Assembly (NCBI GenBank): GCA_031267635.1
Contig: JAIRYX010000498.1
Coordinates: 1-5,899, forward strand
Direction: 5' to 3'
Length of the DNA stretch: 5,899 bases
Source: Planctomycetaceae bacterium
Lineage (GTDB): Bacteria > Planctomycetota > Planctomycetia > Pirellulales > Thermoguttaceae
How positions within the stretch are numbered: the stretch's first letter is position 1; every line of letters begins with the position of its first letter. The notes beneath the pieces were generated by a model, which had not been told where the DNA came from, did no database searches, and was given only the letters and a program-made list of their open reading frames with translations. The position numbers and the translations under genes are program-made. Shown one piece after another: positions 1 to 5,527 of this stretch.

Positions 1-10
1 ATTCCAAATA

Positions 11-35
11 ATTCAGCATAAAATCAATGCTGAAT
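11..35. repeat. Perfect 9-bp hairpin near the left edge
   Basis: ATTCAGCAT at 11-19 is repeated as its exact reverse complement ATGCTGAAT at 27-35, with a 7-nt AT-rich loop. No T-tract follows on either strand, so an intrinsic terminator is not supported. It may be the centre of another small palindromic element, or it may belong to a gene lying to the left of the window. Its role is unknown. Confidence 0.45.
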
Positions 36-109
36 GCAAAATTCTAAACCAATTTCTCGAAAATTAAAACGAAAATAACCCTCAAAAATAAAATTCGTAA
101 ATTAATACG

Positions 110-128
110 GTTTTTAGAACCTCACTAG
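110..128. repeat. Extra end copy of the CTAG-flanked element
   Basis: GTTTTTAGAA at 110-119 followed by CCTCACTAG closely matches the right end of the neighbouring element (GTTTTTAGAAGTTCACCCTAG at 211-231). It lies in the same orientation and runs into the same CTAG tetramer at 125-128. It also pairs with TTCTAAAAAC at 134-143. I read it as the right end of a second, mostly missing copy lying to the left, so that two elements abut at one CTAG. This is inference from three matching ends within 122 bp. Confidence 0.4.
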
Positions 129-231
129 GCAACTTCTAAAAACCTGCATTTCCAAAAATACAATATCGTAAAATACGATGTTTGCGAAAATGGTACAGCA
201 AAAAGAGAATGTTTTTAGAAGTTCACCCTAG
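125..231. mobile_element. MITE-like 99-bp palindromic element flanked by CTAG
   Basis: AACTTCTAAAAAC at 131-143 is the exact reverse complement of GTTTTTAGAAGTT at 211-223. Both arms run outward to CTAG (125-128 and 228-231), leaving a 99-bp element at 129-227 between possible target duplications. The centre has a second palindrome, ATCGTA-AAA-TACGAT at 165-179. There is no coding capacity inside. CTAG fits the YTAR target known for part of the IS5 family, and an IS5-type transposase remnant lies nearby at 383-655, but I see no sequence that proves the two are related. A simple structured intergenic repeat is the alternative. Confidence 0.55.
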
Positions 232-366
232 AGGAATAATTATAATACAATAGTAGAAAATGTTAAGGGATTTGACTGTGCAATAATTTTAGAACATGAC
301 CATCGATAGACTTGCAGCAATGGGTAGAGGGCAACTGTAGAGTGATACGTATTTTATAAATCAAGC

Positions 367-400
367 CCTCCCCAAAATGTGAAATAAGCAGAAAATTTTT
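367..400 (+). repeat. Short dispersed repeat, copy 1 (start of transposase remnant)
   Basis: This is one of four copies of a roughly 30-bp motif with the core CCCAAAA, then TGAAATAA, then CAG, then an AATTTTTT run. This copy runs straight into the reading frame of the transposase remnant, which suggests that the motif is the left end or leader of that insertion sequence. The other copies are at 4950-4980 (reverse strand), 5111-5140 and 5264-5300. Confidence 0.45.
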
Positions 401-655
401 TCCGATGTACTCTCCCGAAGTTACCAAGCCCTTAATTTAAGCAATCGCCAATTCAAACAACTCTTTGGAGTGACGCAGCCCACCTTTGACCAATTGCTTG
501 AAATTCTCCGAATTGCCGACGCCAACCGCCACAAATTTGATAGTCGCCCCAGCAGTATTCCTCTTGAAAACAAGCTTCTCTGGACGCTCTCCTCTTGGCG
601 TGAATACCGCACGATTGCGATAATATCCAAAACAAATGCGATCTCCTTTTCATAG
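383..655 (+). pseudogene. IS5-type transposase, N-terminal remnant
   Basis: The frame from 383 to the TAG at 653-655 reads as the N-terminal helix-turn-helix region common to IS5-group DDE transposases. It has a segment NLSNRQFKQLFGVTQPTFDQ, then LLEILRIA, a polar linker, then SIPLENKLLWTLSSWREYRT and a degraded end where the family usually has a GIS-x-S/T helix. No ATG precedes this similarity in frame, and the only ordinary start is a GTG at 470, inside the domain. The frame ends in a stop just before the DDE catalytic domain should begin, and that domain (about 200 residues) is absent from the 225 bases before gnd. The gene is therefore broken at both ends and cannot make an active transposase. 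Family recognition is from memory of the motif pattern. The exact subgroup is uncertain. Confidence 0.65.
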
Positions 656-900
656 ACCGTTTTTTGTGTATAATATCTTCACTATTCTCTAATGAGTCGC
701 CTTTAAAACCGTTCTTACGATTTTGTTATTGTGGACACACGAAATTTTTTGCGAAATATTTGATAAGATAAGCTATTTTTCAACAGTGACTTATGGATTT
801 ATTCCATTTTCAAATATTTTTATTCGTGTTTTCATGGCTTAAAAAGAGTTTTTAAAGGTTGGCTTATAAAAAATTCTCGTTTGTCAACAATTTTCGTAAC
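656..900. other. gnd leader, no gene recognised
   Basis: This stretch is AT-rich with many stops in all frames. I see no remaining transposase domain and no clear terminal repeat. A TATAAT hexamer occurs at 669-674, but no convincing -35 element lies 16-18 bases upstream, so no promoter is called. The gnd promoter is presumably somewhere in this stretch. Confidence 0.4.
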
Positions 901-910
901 AGGAAAAAGT
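901..910 (+). promoter_or_regulatory. Ribosome binding site deciding the gnd start
   Basis: AGGA at 901-904 lies six bases before the ATG at 911. It supports that ATG rather than the in-frame TTG at 881, which would add ten residues that do not belong to the family and has no comparable ribosome binding site. Confidence 0.7.
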
Positions 911-2398
911 ATGTCTGGAAACTATGACATTGGTTTAATGGGTTTGGCTGTGATGGGACAGAACCTTGTTCTCAACATGGTTGATCATGGATTTAACGTT
1001 GCTGTTTTTAACCGCACGACAAGCAAGGTCGATGAGTTTATGGCTCTTGATGAAGTGAAGTCGAAAGGAAATAAACTGGTCGGTACGTATTCGCTGAAAG
1101 AATTGGCGGCACAGCTCAAGCGTCCGCGAAAAGTGATGCTGATGATTCAATCCAAAGACGCTGTACCTGCTCCCGATTTAGCGTTGTACCCAGAAAAAGC
1201 GGCAATCGACGGCGTGATTGCGGATTTGTTCAACATTCTTGAGCCGGGCGATGTTATTATTGACGGCGGAAATACTCAATTTCTCGATACAGAACGTCGC
1301 ACTAAAATCGTCGAACAAAAAGGTTTGTTGTATATCGGAACCGGCGTTTCCGGCGGCGAAGAAGGGGCAAGATTGGGACCGTCGATGATGCCGGGTGGTT
1401 CGTCTGCCGCATGGTCTCTTGTTAAAGATATTTTTCAGGCGATTTCCGCAAAAGTTGGAAAAGAAAAATCTATTCCGTGCTGCGAATGGGTTGGACCTCG
1501 CGGCGCGGGACATTATGTTAAAATGGTACATAACGGCATTGAATACGGCGATATGCAGTTGATTTGCGAGGCGTACTGGATGCTGAAACTTGCTCTCGGT
1601 TACACCAACGAGCAGCTTTACGATGTGTTCACCGAATGGAACAAAGGTGAACTCAATAGTTATTTGATTGAAATCACTCGCGACATTTTCAGCGTCAAGG
1701 ACAAAGCAACCAGTAAACCTCTTGTCGATTTAATTCTCGATACCGCCGGTGCGAAAGGAACAGGAAAATGGATGAGCCAACTTGCGTTAGATCTCGGCGC
1801 GCCCAGTACGCTTGTCACGCAAGCGGTTTACGCACGTTGTATTTCGGCGATAAAAGACGCTCGCATCCGCGCGTCGCAGCTTCTCGCCGGACCAAACGGA
1901 ACCTACAAAGGCGATGCAAAATCGTTTGTCGAACAAGTGCGCAAGGCACTTTACGCCTCAAAAATTTGTAGTTACGCGCAAGGTTACGTCCAAATGATGG
2001 CGGCGGCAAAAGAGTACGATTGGCAGCTTAATTTCGGAGACATTGCGCTGCTTTGGCGCGGCGGCTGCATTATCCGCGCGGTCTTTTTGGAGCGGATTAA
2101 AGAAGCATTTGACGCGGACAAAAATCTCGAAAATCTTCTTCTTCATCCATACTTTCAAAAGATTGTCGCCGACTCGCAGGATGCATGGCGAAATGTCGTC
2201 AAGACGGCAGTGGAACTTGGGATTCCTGTTCCGGCGTTCATGTCGGCGTTGTCGTATTACGACAGCTACCGCAGTGCAAATCTTCCGGCAAACCTTTTGC
2301 AGGCACAACGCGACTACTTTGGCGCACATACCTACAAACGAATCGACAAACCCGGCGAAGGACCGTTCCACACCGATTGGATTGCGGAAAAGAAGTGA
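911..2398 (+). CDS. gnd: 6-phosphogluconate dehydrogenase (decarboxylating)
   Basis: Cytoplasmic enzyme of the oxidative pentose phosphate pathway. It converts 6-phosphogluconate and NADP+ to ribulose-5-phosphate, CO2 and NADPH. The 495-residue protein has the full family layout. An N-terminal Rossmann domain carries GLAVMGQNL (residues 11-19) and the coenzyme-binding NRT (34-36). DGGN lies at 118-121, followed by the substrate loop GVSGGEEGARLGPSMMPGG (145-163). The catalytic stretch GAGHYVKMVHNGIEY (198-212) supplies Lys204 as general base and Glu211 as general acid by family analogy. The all-helical C-terminal domain includes KGTGKW and ends with YFGAHTYKRIDK and FHTDW. It is longer than the roughly 470-residue E. 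coli type, mainly through an insertion of about 14 residues around 84-97. The start is the ATG with AGGA six bases upstream. No zwf or pgl is adjacent, so it appears monocistronic. All expected catalytic motifs are present and the frame is intact. Confidence 0.97.
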   Translation: MSGNYDIGLMGLAVMGQNLVLNMVDHGFNVAVFNRTTSKVDEFMALDEVKSKGNKLVGTYSLKELAAQLKRPRKVMLMIQSKDAVPAPDLALYPEKAAIDGVIADLFNILEPGDVIIDGGNTQFLDTERRTKIVEQKGLLYIGTGVSGGEEGARLGPSMMPGGSSAAWSLVKDIFQAISAKVGKEKSIPCCEWVGPRGAGHYVKMVHNGIEYGDMQLICEAYWMLKLALGYTNEQLYDVFTEWNKGELNSYLIEITRDIFSVKDKATSKPLVDLILDTAGAKGTGKWMSQLALDLGAPSTLVTQAVYARCISAIKDARIRASQLLAGPNGTYKGDAKSFVEQVRKALYASKICSYAQGYVQMMAAAKEYDWQLNFGDIALLWRGGCIIRAVFLERIKEAFDADKNLENLLLHPYFQKIVADSQDAWRNVVKTAVELGIPVPAFMSALSYYDSYRSANLPANLLQAQRDYFGAHTYKRIDKPGEGPFHTDWIAEKK

Positions 2399-2487
2399 GA
2401 GAAGCCGCGAATAAATAAAACACGCAAACAGAATATGACTGTGAAAATACGGGATTATTCGTTGAATATTTTGTATCTATATCATCA

Positions 2488-2508
2488 GAGCGATAATAGT
2501 ATTCGCTC
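2488..2508 (+). terminator. Weak hairpin downstream of gnd
   Basis: GAGCGA at 2488-2493 pairs perfectly with TCGCTC at 2503-2508 across a 9-nt loop, 90 bases after the gnd stop. It is the only GC-containing stem near the end of the gene, but no T-run follows, so it is at best a weak terminator. It also abuts the inverted repeat that starts at 2509 and could be part of that element instead. Confidence 0.25.
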
Positions 2509-2691
2509 GTATAATTAAACTCATTTCTACTTCATTTTCCTAACGAAACAACCTCAGTAGCCAATGAATCCCTCCCTCGCGCCAATTTCATTACCTCATT
2601 AAAAAGAGGAACAATGAGGTTAGTCGATGGGAAAACTTTTTGCTGATGAGGTTGTTTTGTTCGGAAAATGAAGTTGACGTATTCATTATAC
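2509..2691. repeat. Long imperfect inverted repeat (element D)
   Basis: The arm at 2529-2560 (ACTTCATTTTCC, then AACGAAACAACCTCA) is repeated in reverse complement at 2645-2676 with only a few mismatches over about 32 bases. Outside these arms GTATAAT (2509-2515) pairs with ATTATAC (2685-2691), though less sequence matches in between. Inside lies a second hairpin, ACCTCATT (2593-2600) with AATGAGGT (2613-2620). The roughly 183-bp unit has no credible reading frame. The architecture fits a MITE or a structured intergenic repeat. Its right end overlaps the left end of element A by a few bases. Confidence 0.55.
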
Positions 2692-2793
2692 TCATTGCAC
2701 TTGAGTTTTCGGTTTTATGAATGGAAATCAAACCGGATTTTACGGTATTAACGGCATCAGTAAAAACCGAAATTTCAAGTGCCCAGTAGTATA
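2687..2793. mobile_element. TATACT-ended MITE-like element A
   Basis: TATACT at 2687-2692 and AGTATA at 2788-2793 bound a 107-bp palindromic unit. The inner arms GCACTTGA..TTTCGGTTTT (2697-2716) and AAAACCGAAATTTCAAGTGC (2763-2782) are reverse complements with two mismatches in 20. There is no coding content. Elements B (3404-3528) and C (5634-5765) have the same ends. B also shares the AAAACCGAA..TTTCAAGT arm. The outermost TA on each side is compatible with a TA target duplication as used by IS630/Tc1-mariner-like elements, but no transposase of that type is in the window. Confidence 0.6.
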
Positions 2794-2954
2794 GCTCTAA
2801 CATTTGAAAATAAAAAATAACCGTAAACGATTACGAAAATACTCCAAGCAAGTGAATAAACACGAAATTTAAATTAATATCAAATAAGTAATTCCCAAGC
2901 CATAATGGTAAAAGGGAATAAAATAAATCTTGAGACACGCGAAAAGTTGAAAAA

Positions 2955-3380
2955 ATGAAGATAAACAAATTAACGCCTAATTTTGCAGTTACCGATATTC
3001 GGCAAACCGTACAATTTTATTGCGAAAATTTGGGTTTTGAGTTGGTAATAGCTGTTCCTGTAACACAAGACGGTGTTGAACAACAATTATCCGACGGCAA
3101 AGAATATGTTTATGTTCTTTTGAAAAAAGACGATATTGAATTAATGTTTTAGCGTCGAGATAGTTTTTGCGAGGATATTATATTTGCCGATGAAATACCG
3201 GTTGGAGCGAGTGTTTCATTTTATATGCAAGGAAAAGAAATAGAGTCGTTTCATGCGGAATTGAAACGTAAAAGTATTCCAATATCCGAACTAAAATTGA
3301 CCTGGTACGGAATCAAAGAATTTTATATCAAAGATAATAACGGTTACATTTTAGGTTTTGCCGAAGAACTGGAAAAATAA
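2955..3380 (+). pseudogene. VOC/glyoxalase-fold protein interrupted by one TAG
   Basis: From the ATG at 2955 to the TAA at 3378-3380 a single frame encodes 141 codons whose only interruption is a TAG at codon 66 (3150-3152). The first half reads LTPNFAVTDIRQTVQFYCEN then LGFELV (residues 6-31), typical of the first beta-alpha-beta unit of vicinal-oxygen-chelate proteins, and ends IELMF. The second half resumes with RRDSF and continues to YGIKEFYIKDNNGYILGFAE (118-137), the usual end of the small glyoxalase/bleomycin-resistance-like branch. Relatives, as I recall them, commonly carry Gln after the ELMF motif, so CAG to TAG is the simplest origin. The gene is clearly more AT-rich than gnd and argG, and its ribosome binding site is poor. 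Substrate and metal use cannot be assigned. It is either a recent pseudogene or, less likely, a gene translated through the stop. It sits between elements A and B. Confidence 0.8.
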
Positions 3381-3403
3381 TTAAGCGATATTTTAATTCG
3401 TAA

Positions 3404-3528
3404 TGTACTCCTCACATTTGAATATTTGATCTTCGTTAAAAAGAGGCGTTCAGGACAAAAGGAACTTGAGGGCATAATGAACGATGAATACCGTCTTAAA
3501 ACCGAATTTTCAAGTATTAAAGAGTATC
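3404..3528. mobile_element. TATACT-type MITE-like element B (diverged)
   Basis: The left end TGTACTC at 3404-3410 and right end GAGTATC at 3522-3528 match the ends of elements A and C with changes in the outer bases. Near the right end, AAAACCGAATTTTCAAGT (3498-3515) nearly matches the right arm of element A. The left arm TACTCCTCACATTTGAA resembles the start of element C (TACTCATCACATTTTAA). The two arms of B match each other less well than those of A or C, so this looks like an old copy. It starts 23 bases after the VOC gene's TAA and contains no gene. Confidence 0.45.
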
Positions 3529-3578
3529 AAACAGTTGTTTCGATTTTTATTTTGATTTCGCCTCATTATTAGGGGGAG

Positions 3579-3639
3579 TTGAATTTTCACGGTCGAATGG
3601 TAAATTCAATTTTATCATGAAAATCCTATTTTTATGATA
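3579..3639. promoter_or_regulatory. Inverted repeats upstream of argG
   Basis: Two dyads lie in the argG leader: TTGAATTT (3579-3586) with AAATTCAA (3602-3609), spaced by 15 bases, and TATCAT (3613-3618) with ATGATA (3634-3639), also spaced by 15 bases. They could be operators or leader hairpins of an arginine-responsive control, but neither fits the usual ArgR box spacing (two half-sites about four bases apart), so the regulator is unknown. In DNA this AT-rich, one of the two could be chance. Confidence 0.25.
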
Positions 3640-3717
3640 TGTTAGATACAAAATCTAATTGTGATAAGTACATCATATCGGCAAACGGTTGGTAATCCGT
3701 TCCGAAAAAATTTTTCC

Positions 3718-3729
3718 AAAGGACAAATT
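3718..3729 (+). promoter_or_regulatory. Ribosome binding site deciding the argG start
   Basis: AAAGGA at 3718-3723 is six bases before the ATG at 3730. This favours the ATG over the in-frame GTG at 3661, whose 23 extra residues precede the conserved N-terminus of the family and have no recognisable ribosome binding site. Confidence 0.7.
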
Positions 3730-4947
3730 ATGTCAAAATCCTGCGTACTTGCTTATTCCGGAGGATTGGATACTTCCGTCATTCTTGGTTGGTTGATGGA
3801 CAAAGGTTACGATGTTCACGCGGTTTATGTCGATTTAGGACAACCGTGCGAAGACCGTGAAGCGATTCGTAAAAAAGCGGTGGATGTCGGCGCGAAATCT
3901 GTGCAGTTTATTGATGTGCAAAATGAACTGTGCCGCGATTTTGCATTTCCAATTCTCCAGTGGCAGGCAAAATACGAAGCGGTTTATTTGCTCGGCACGT
4001 CGATTGCGCGTCCGTTGATTTCTAAAGTGATGTTGCAAATCGCCAAAGAAGTTGGTGCAAAAGCTTACGCGCACGGCGCAACTGGTAAAGGGAACGACCA
4101 ATGCCGTTTTCAACTTGCGGCGGAAGCGATTAATCCGGATATTGAAATGATTGCTCCTTGGCGGATTGAAGAATTTCGTAATAAATTTCCCGGACGGACA
4201 GAGCTCATCAATTATTGCAACGAAAAGAACATTCCGGTGAAAGCGTCTCTTCAAAAGCCGTACAGTAGCGACGAAAACTGCCTGCACATCAGTTACGAAG
4301 CGGGCGAACTCGAAAAACTGAACGTCAACGGTGTTCAACTGGTCGAATTTGGCATGGTGACAAAACCGCAGAATGCGCCGGACAAAGTGGAAACCGTTTC
4401 AATTGATTTTGAGTCGGGCGTCCCTGTTGCAGTGAACGAAAAGAATTTGACGCCGATTGAAATTATCAAAACGCTCAACACTATCGGCGGACGTAATGGA
4501 ATCGGGCTGATTGACATGGTGGAAAACCGTTTTGTCGGCATGAAAAGCCGAGGCGTTTATGAAAGTCCCGGTATGACATTACTTTATTTCGCGCATCGCA
4601 TTGTCGAACAACTAACGCTCGACCGCGATTTGACGCATTTGCGGGATCGTCTCGCGCCAGAAGTTGCTGAAATGGTTTACAATGGGTTTTGGTACTGCGC
4701 CAAAATGGACGCATTACTGGCGTTTATCAAAGAAGCCCAAAAGCCGGTGACAGGACAAGCGACGCTCGACCTTTATAAGGGAAACATTACTGTTGCGAGC
4801 CGAAACAGTTCCAACAGTTTATACGACGAAGGAATTGCATCCATGGAAGGCGGCGGCGCGTACAACCAAACAGATGCAGGCGGTTTTTTGCGAATTCAAT
4901 CTCTCCCGCTCCGTGTTCAAGGACGTATCCGTAAACGGGAGTTTTAA
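3730..4947 (+). CDS. argG: Argininosuccinate synthase
   Basis: Cytoplasmic enzyme that joins citrulline and aspartate, using ATP, to make argininosuccinate, the penultimate step of arginine biosynthesis. The 405-residue protein is the normal length for the short bacterial form. The N-type ATP pyrophosphatase loop AYSGGLDTS is at residues 8-16. GTSIARPLI (89-97) and AHGATGKGNDQCRF (114-127) contribute to the nucleotide and substrate sites. SSDENCLHISYEAGELE (179-195) and GMKSRGVYESPG (270-281) belong to the synthetase domain, and a C-terminal helix mediates oligomerisation in the family. Two Cys residues (125 and 184) replace residues that are more often aliphatic, and both are in otherwise intact motifs. 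To my recollection the overall wording is closest to planctomycete ArgG. No argH, argF or carB is adjacent, so the gene stands alone. Inverted repeats in its leader may control it. Confidence 0.97.
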   Translation: MSKSCVLAYSGGLDTSVILGWLMDKGYDVHAVYVDLGQPCEDREAIRKKAVDVGAKSVQFIDVQNELCRDFAFPILQWQAKYEAVYLLGTSIARPLISKVMLQIAKEVGAKAYAHGATGKGNDQCRFQLAAEAINPDIEMIAPWRIEEFRNKFPGRTELINYCNEKNIPVKASLQKPYSSDENCLHISYEAGELEKLNVNGVQLVEFGMVTKPQNAPDKVETVSIDFESGVPVAVNEKNLTPIEIIKTLNTIGGRNGIGLIDMVENRFVGMKSRGVYESPGMTLLYFAHRIVEQLTLDRDLTHLRDRLAPEVAEMVYNGFWYCAKMDALLAFIKEAQKPVTGQATLDLYKGNITVASRNSSNSLYDEGIASMEGGGAYNQTDAGGFLRIQSLPLRVQGRIRKREF

Positions 4948-4949
4948 GG

Positions 4950-4980
4950 GAAAATTTAATTATTCCACTTTTGGGAGAGT
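4950..4980 (-). repeat. Short dispersed repeat, copy 2 (reverse orientation)
   Basis: Read on the reverse strand, this begins CTCTCCCAAAA then GTGGAATAAT and an AAATTTT run, matching copy 1 at 367-400. The 11 bases TTTTGGGAGAG (4969-4979) are the exact complement of CTCTCCCAAAA in copy 3 (5117-5127). It lies directly against the argG stop codon. Confidence 0.4.
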
Positions 4981-5110
4981 CGAGGGCGAAATTTTCTCAT
5001 TGTTTCATATTTTCGCTGGGCAACGTAAAATAGTACGTTATAAAATAGGGATTTCTGAAACTCACGAAATGTCCAATTTATTTATTTTAAATTTGTTTTA
5101 GTACCCCTAA

Positions 5111-5140
5111 TATTGTCTCTCCCAAAAAACGAAATCATCA
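5111..5140 (+). repeat. Short dispersed repeat, copy 3
   Basis: TATTGTCTCTCCCAAAAA then CGAAATCATCA repeats directly at 5264-5290 with a 3-base length difference and very few substitutions. It is inverted relative to copy 2. The two copies face each other with their CTCTCCC sides inward, the opposite of what a single element bounded by these ends would show if copy 1 defines the outer side. Confidence 0.5.
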
Positions 5141-5263
5141 AAAAAATAAAAACGACCACGGGCAACACGAAGAAACAAAAATTTTCTGTAACTATTCAAT
5201 TGCTCAGTGCGGATTTGTTTGGCTTGGGCAACTGATGTCATAGTTTTCTATTGCGTTTTCAAA

Positions 5264-5300
5264 TATTGTCTCCCAAAAATGAAATAATCAGGAATTTTTT
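5264..5300 (+). repeat. Short dispersed repeat, copy 4
   Basis: TATTGTCTCCCAAAAATG then AAATAATCAGGAATTTTTT. It shares its first 27 bases with copy 3 and its last 30 with copy 1 at the transposase remnant, so it ties all the copies into one family. No transposase coding follows it. Confidence 0.5.
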
Positions 5301-5344
5301 GAGATTTTCAATAACAGCGTGAATAATGCTCCGATAAAGAAAAT

Positions 5345-5527
5345 TCAAAGATTGACCGCATACCATGTTTGCCAGTAATACGAATGGAAATAAAAAACCA
5401 ACAGATGCCAAAATCTTGCCGTTAAAACATCCGCTGCTCCCACGACCGCAATAGAAATTAACCCAAGTCCGCCGATAACAAGCAGAATTTTTGAAAGTTG
5501 CGATTTTGCTTTGACTGTTTCATTCAT
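5345..5527 (-). pseudogene. Probable TRAP transporter small permease (DctQ-like), N-terminal fragment
   Basis: The frame starts at the ATG at 5527-5525 and reads a short polar N-terminus, then a membrane segment LSKILLVIGGLGLISIAVVG (residues 11-30), then AADVLTARFW (31-40). A first membrane helix ending in ADV-x-x-R-F is typical of the DctQ small subunit of tripartite (TRAP) carboxylate or sugar-acid transporters. After about residue 40 the expected pattern stops, and the frame ends at residue 60. DctQ proteins normally have about 160-200 residues and four helices. No other frame downstream restores the family, and a dispersed repeat lies at 5264-5300. I read it as a truncated, decayed gene. 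A small independent membrane protein cannot be excluded. The start overlaps the stop of the upstream gene (ATGA), which indicates that both were once one operon. Confidence 0.45.

Larger units (their letters stand above)
4948..5344. other. Intergenic region after argG, repeats only
   Basis: No supported gene. The stretch contains three copies of a short dispersed repeat (4950-4980, 5111-5140, 5264-5300) and small hairpins such as AACGTA (5022-5027) with TACGTT (5034-5039). An open frame that runs from inside argG to 5101 is a shadow of argG in another frame, followed by AT-rich filler. No convincing intrinsic terminator with a T-run follows argG. Confidence 0.5.

Noticed and set aside
881..910. 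TTG start adding ten residues to Gnd
   Set aside because: The ATG at 911 has AGGA at the right distance and matches the family N-terminus. The extra residues are not conserved in my knowledge of the family.
1178..1531. Long reverse-strand frame inside gnd
   Set aside because: It is a shadow of the gnd codon pattern. The forward frame is a fully conserved enzyme.
3150..3152. TAG reassigned to glutamine in this genome
   Set aside because: About 36 Gln codons in gnd and argG are all CAA or CAG, with no in-frame TAG, so general recoding is unlikely. Rare suppression remains possible.
3661..3729. GTG start adding 23 residues to ArgG
   Set aside because: The family starts just before the AYSGGLDTS loop, and the ATG at 3730 has a good ribosome binding site.
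3835..4338. 167-codon reverse-strand frame inside argG
   Set aside because: It is a shadow frame produced by argG codon use, and no protein family is recognisable.
4793..5101. 102-codon frame overlapping the end of argG
   Set aside because: Its first half is argG in another phase. Its second half is AT-rich sequence across a repeat, with no recognisable domain.
4969..5127. A single 159-bp MITE bounded by TTTTGGGAGAG and CTCTCCCAAAA
   Set aside because: The similarity to the other copies extends outward from both arms, not inward, so these are better read as separate copies of a dispersed repeat.
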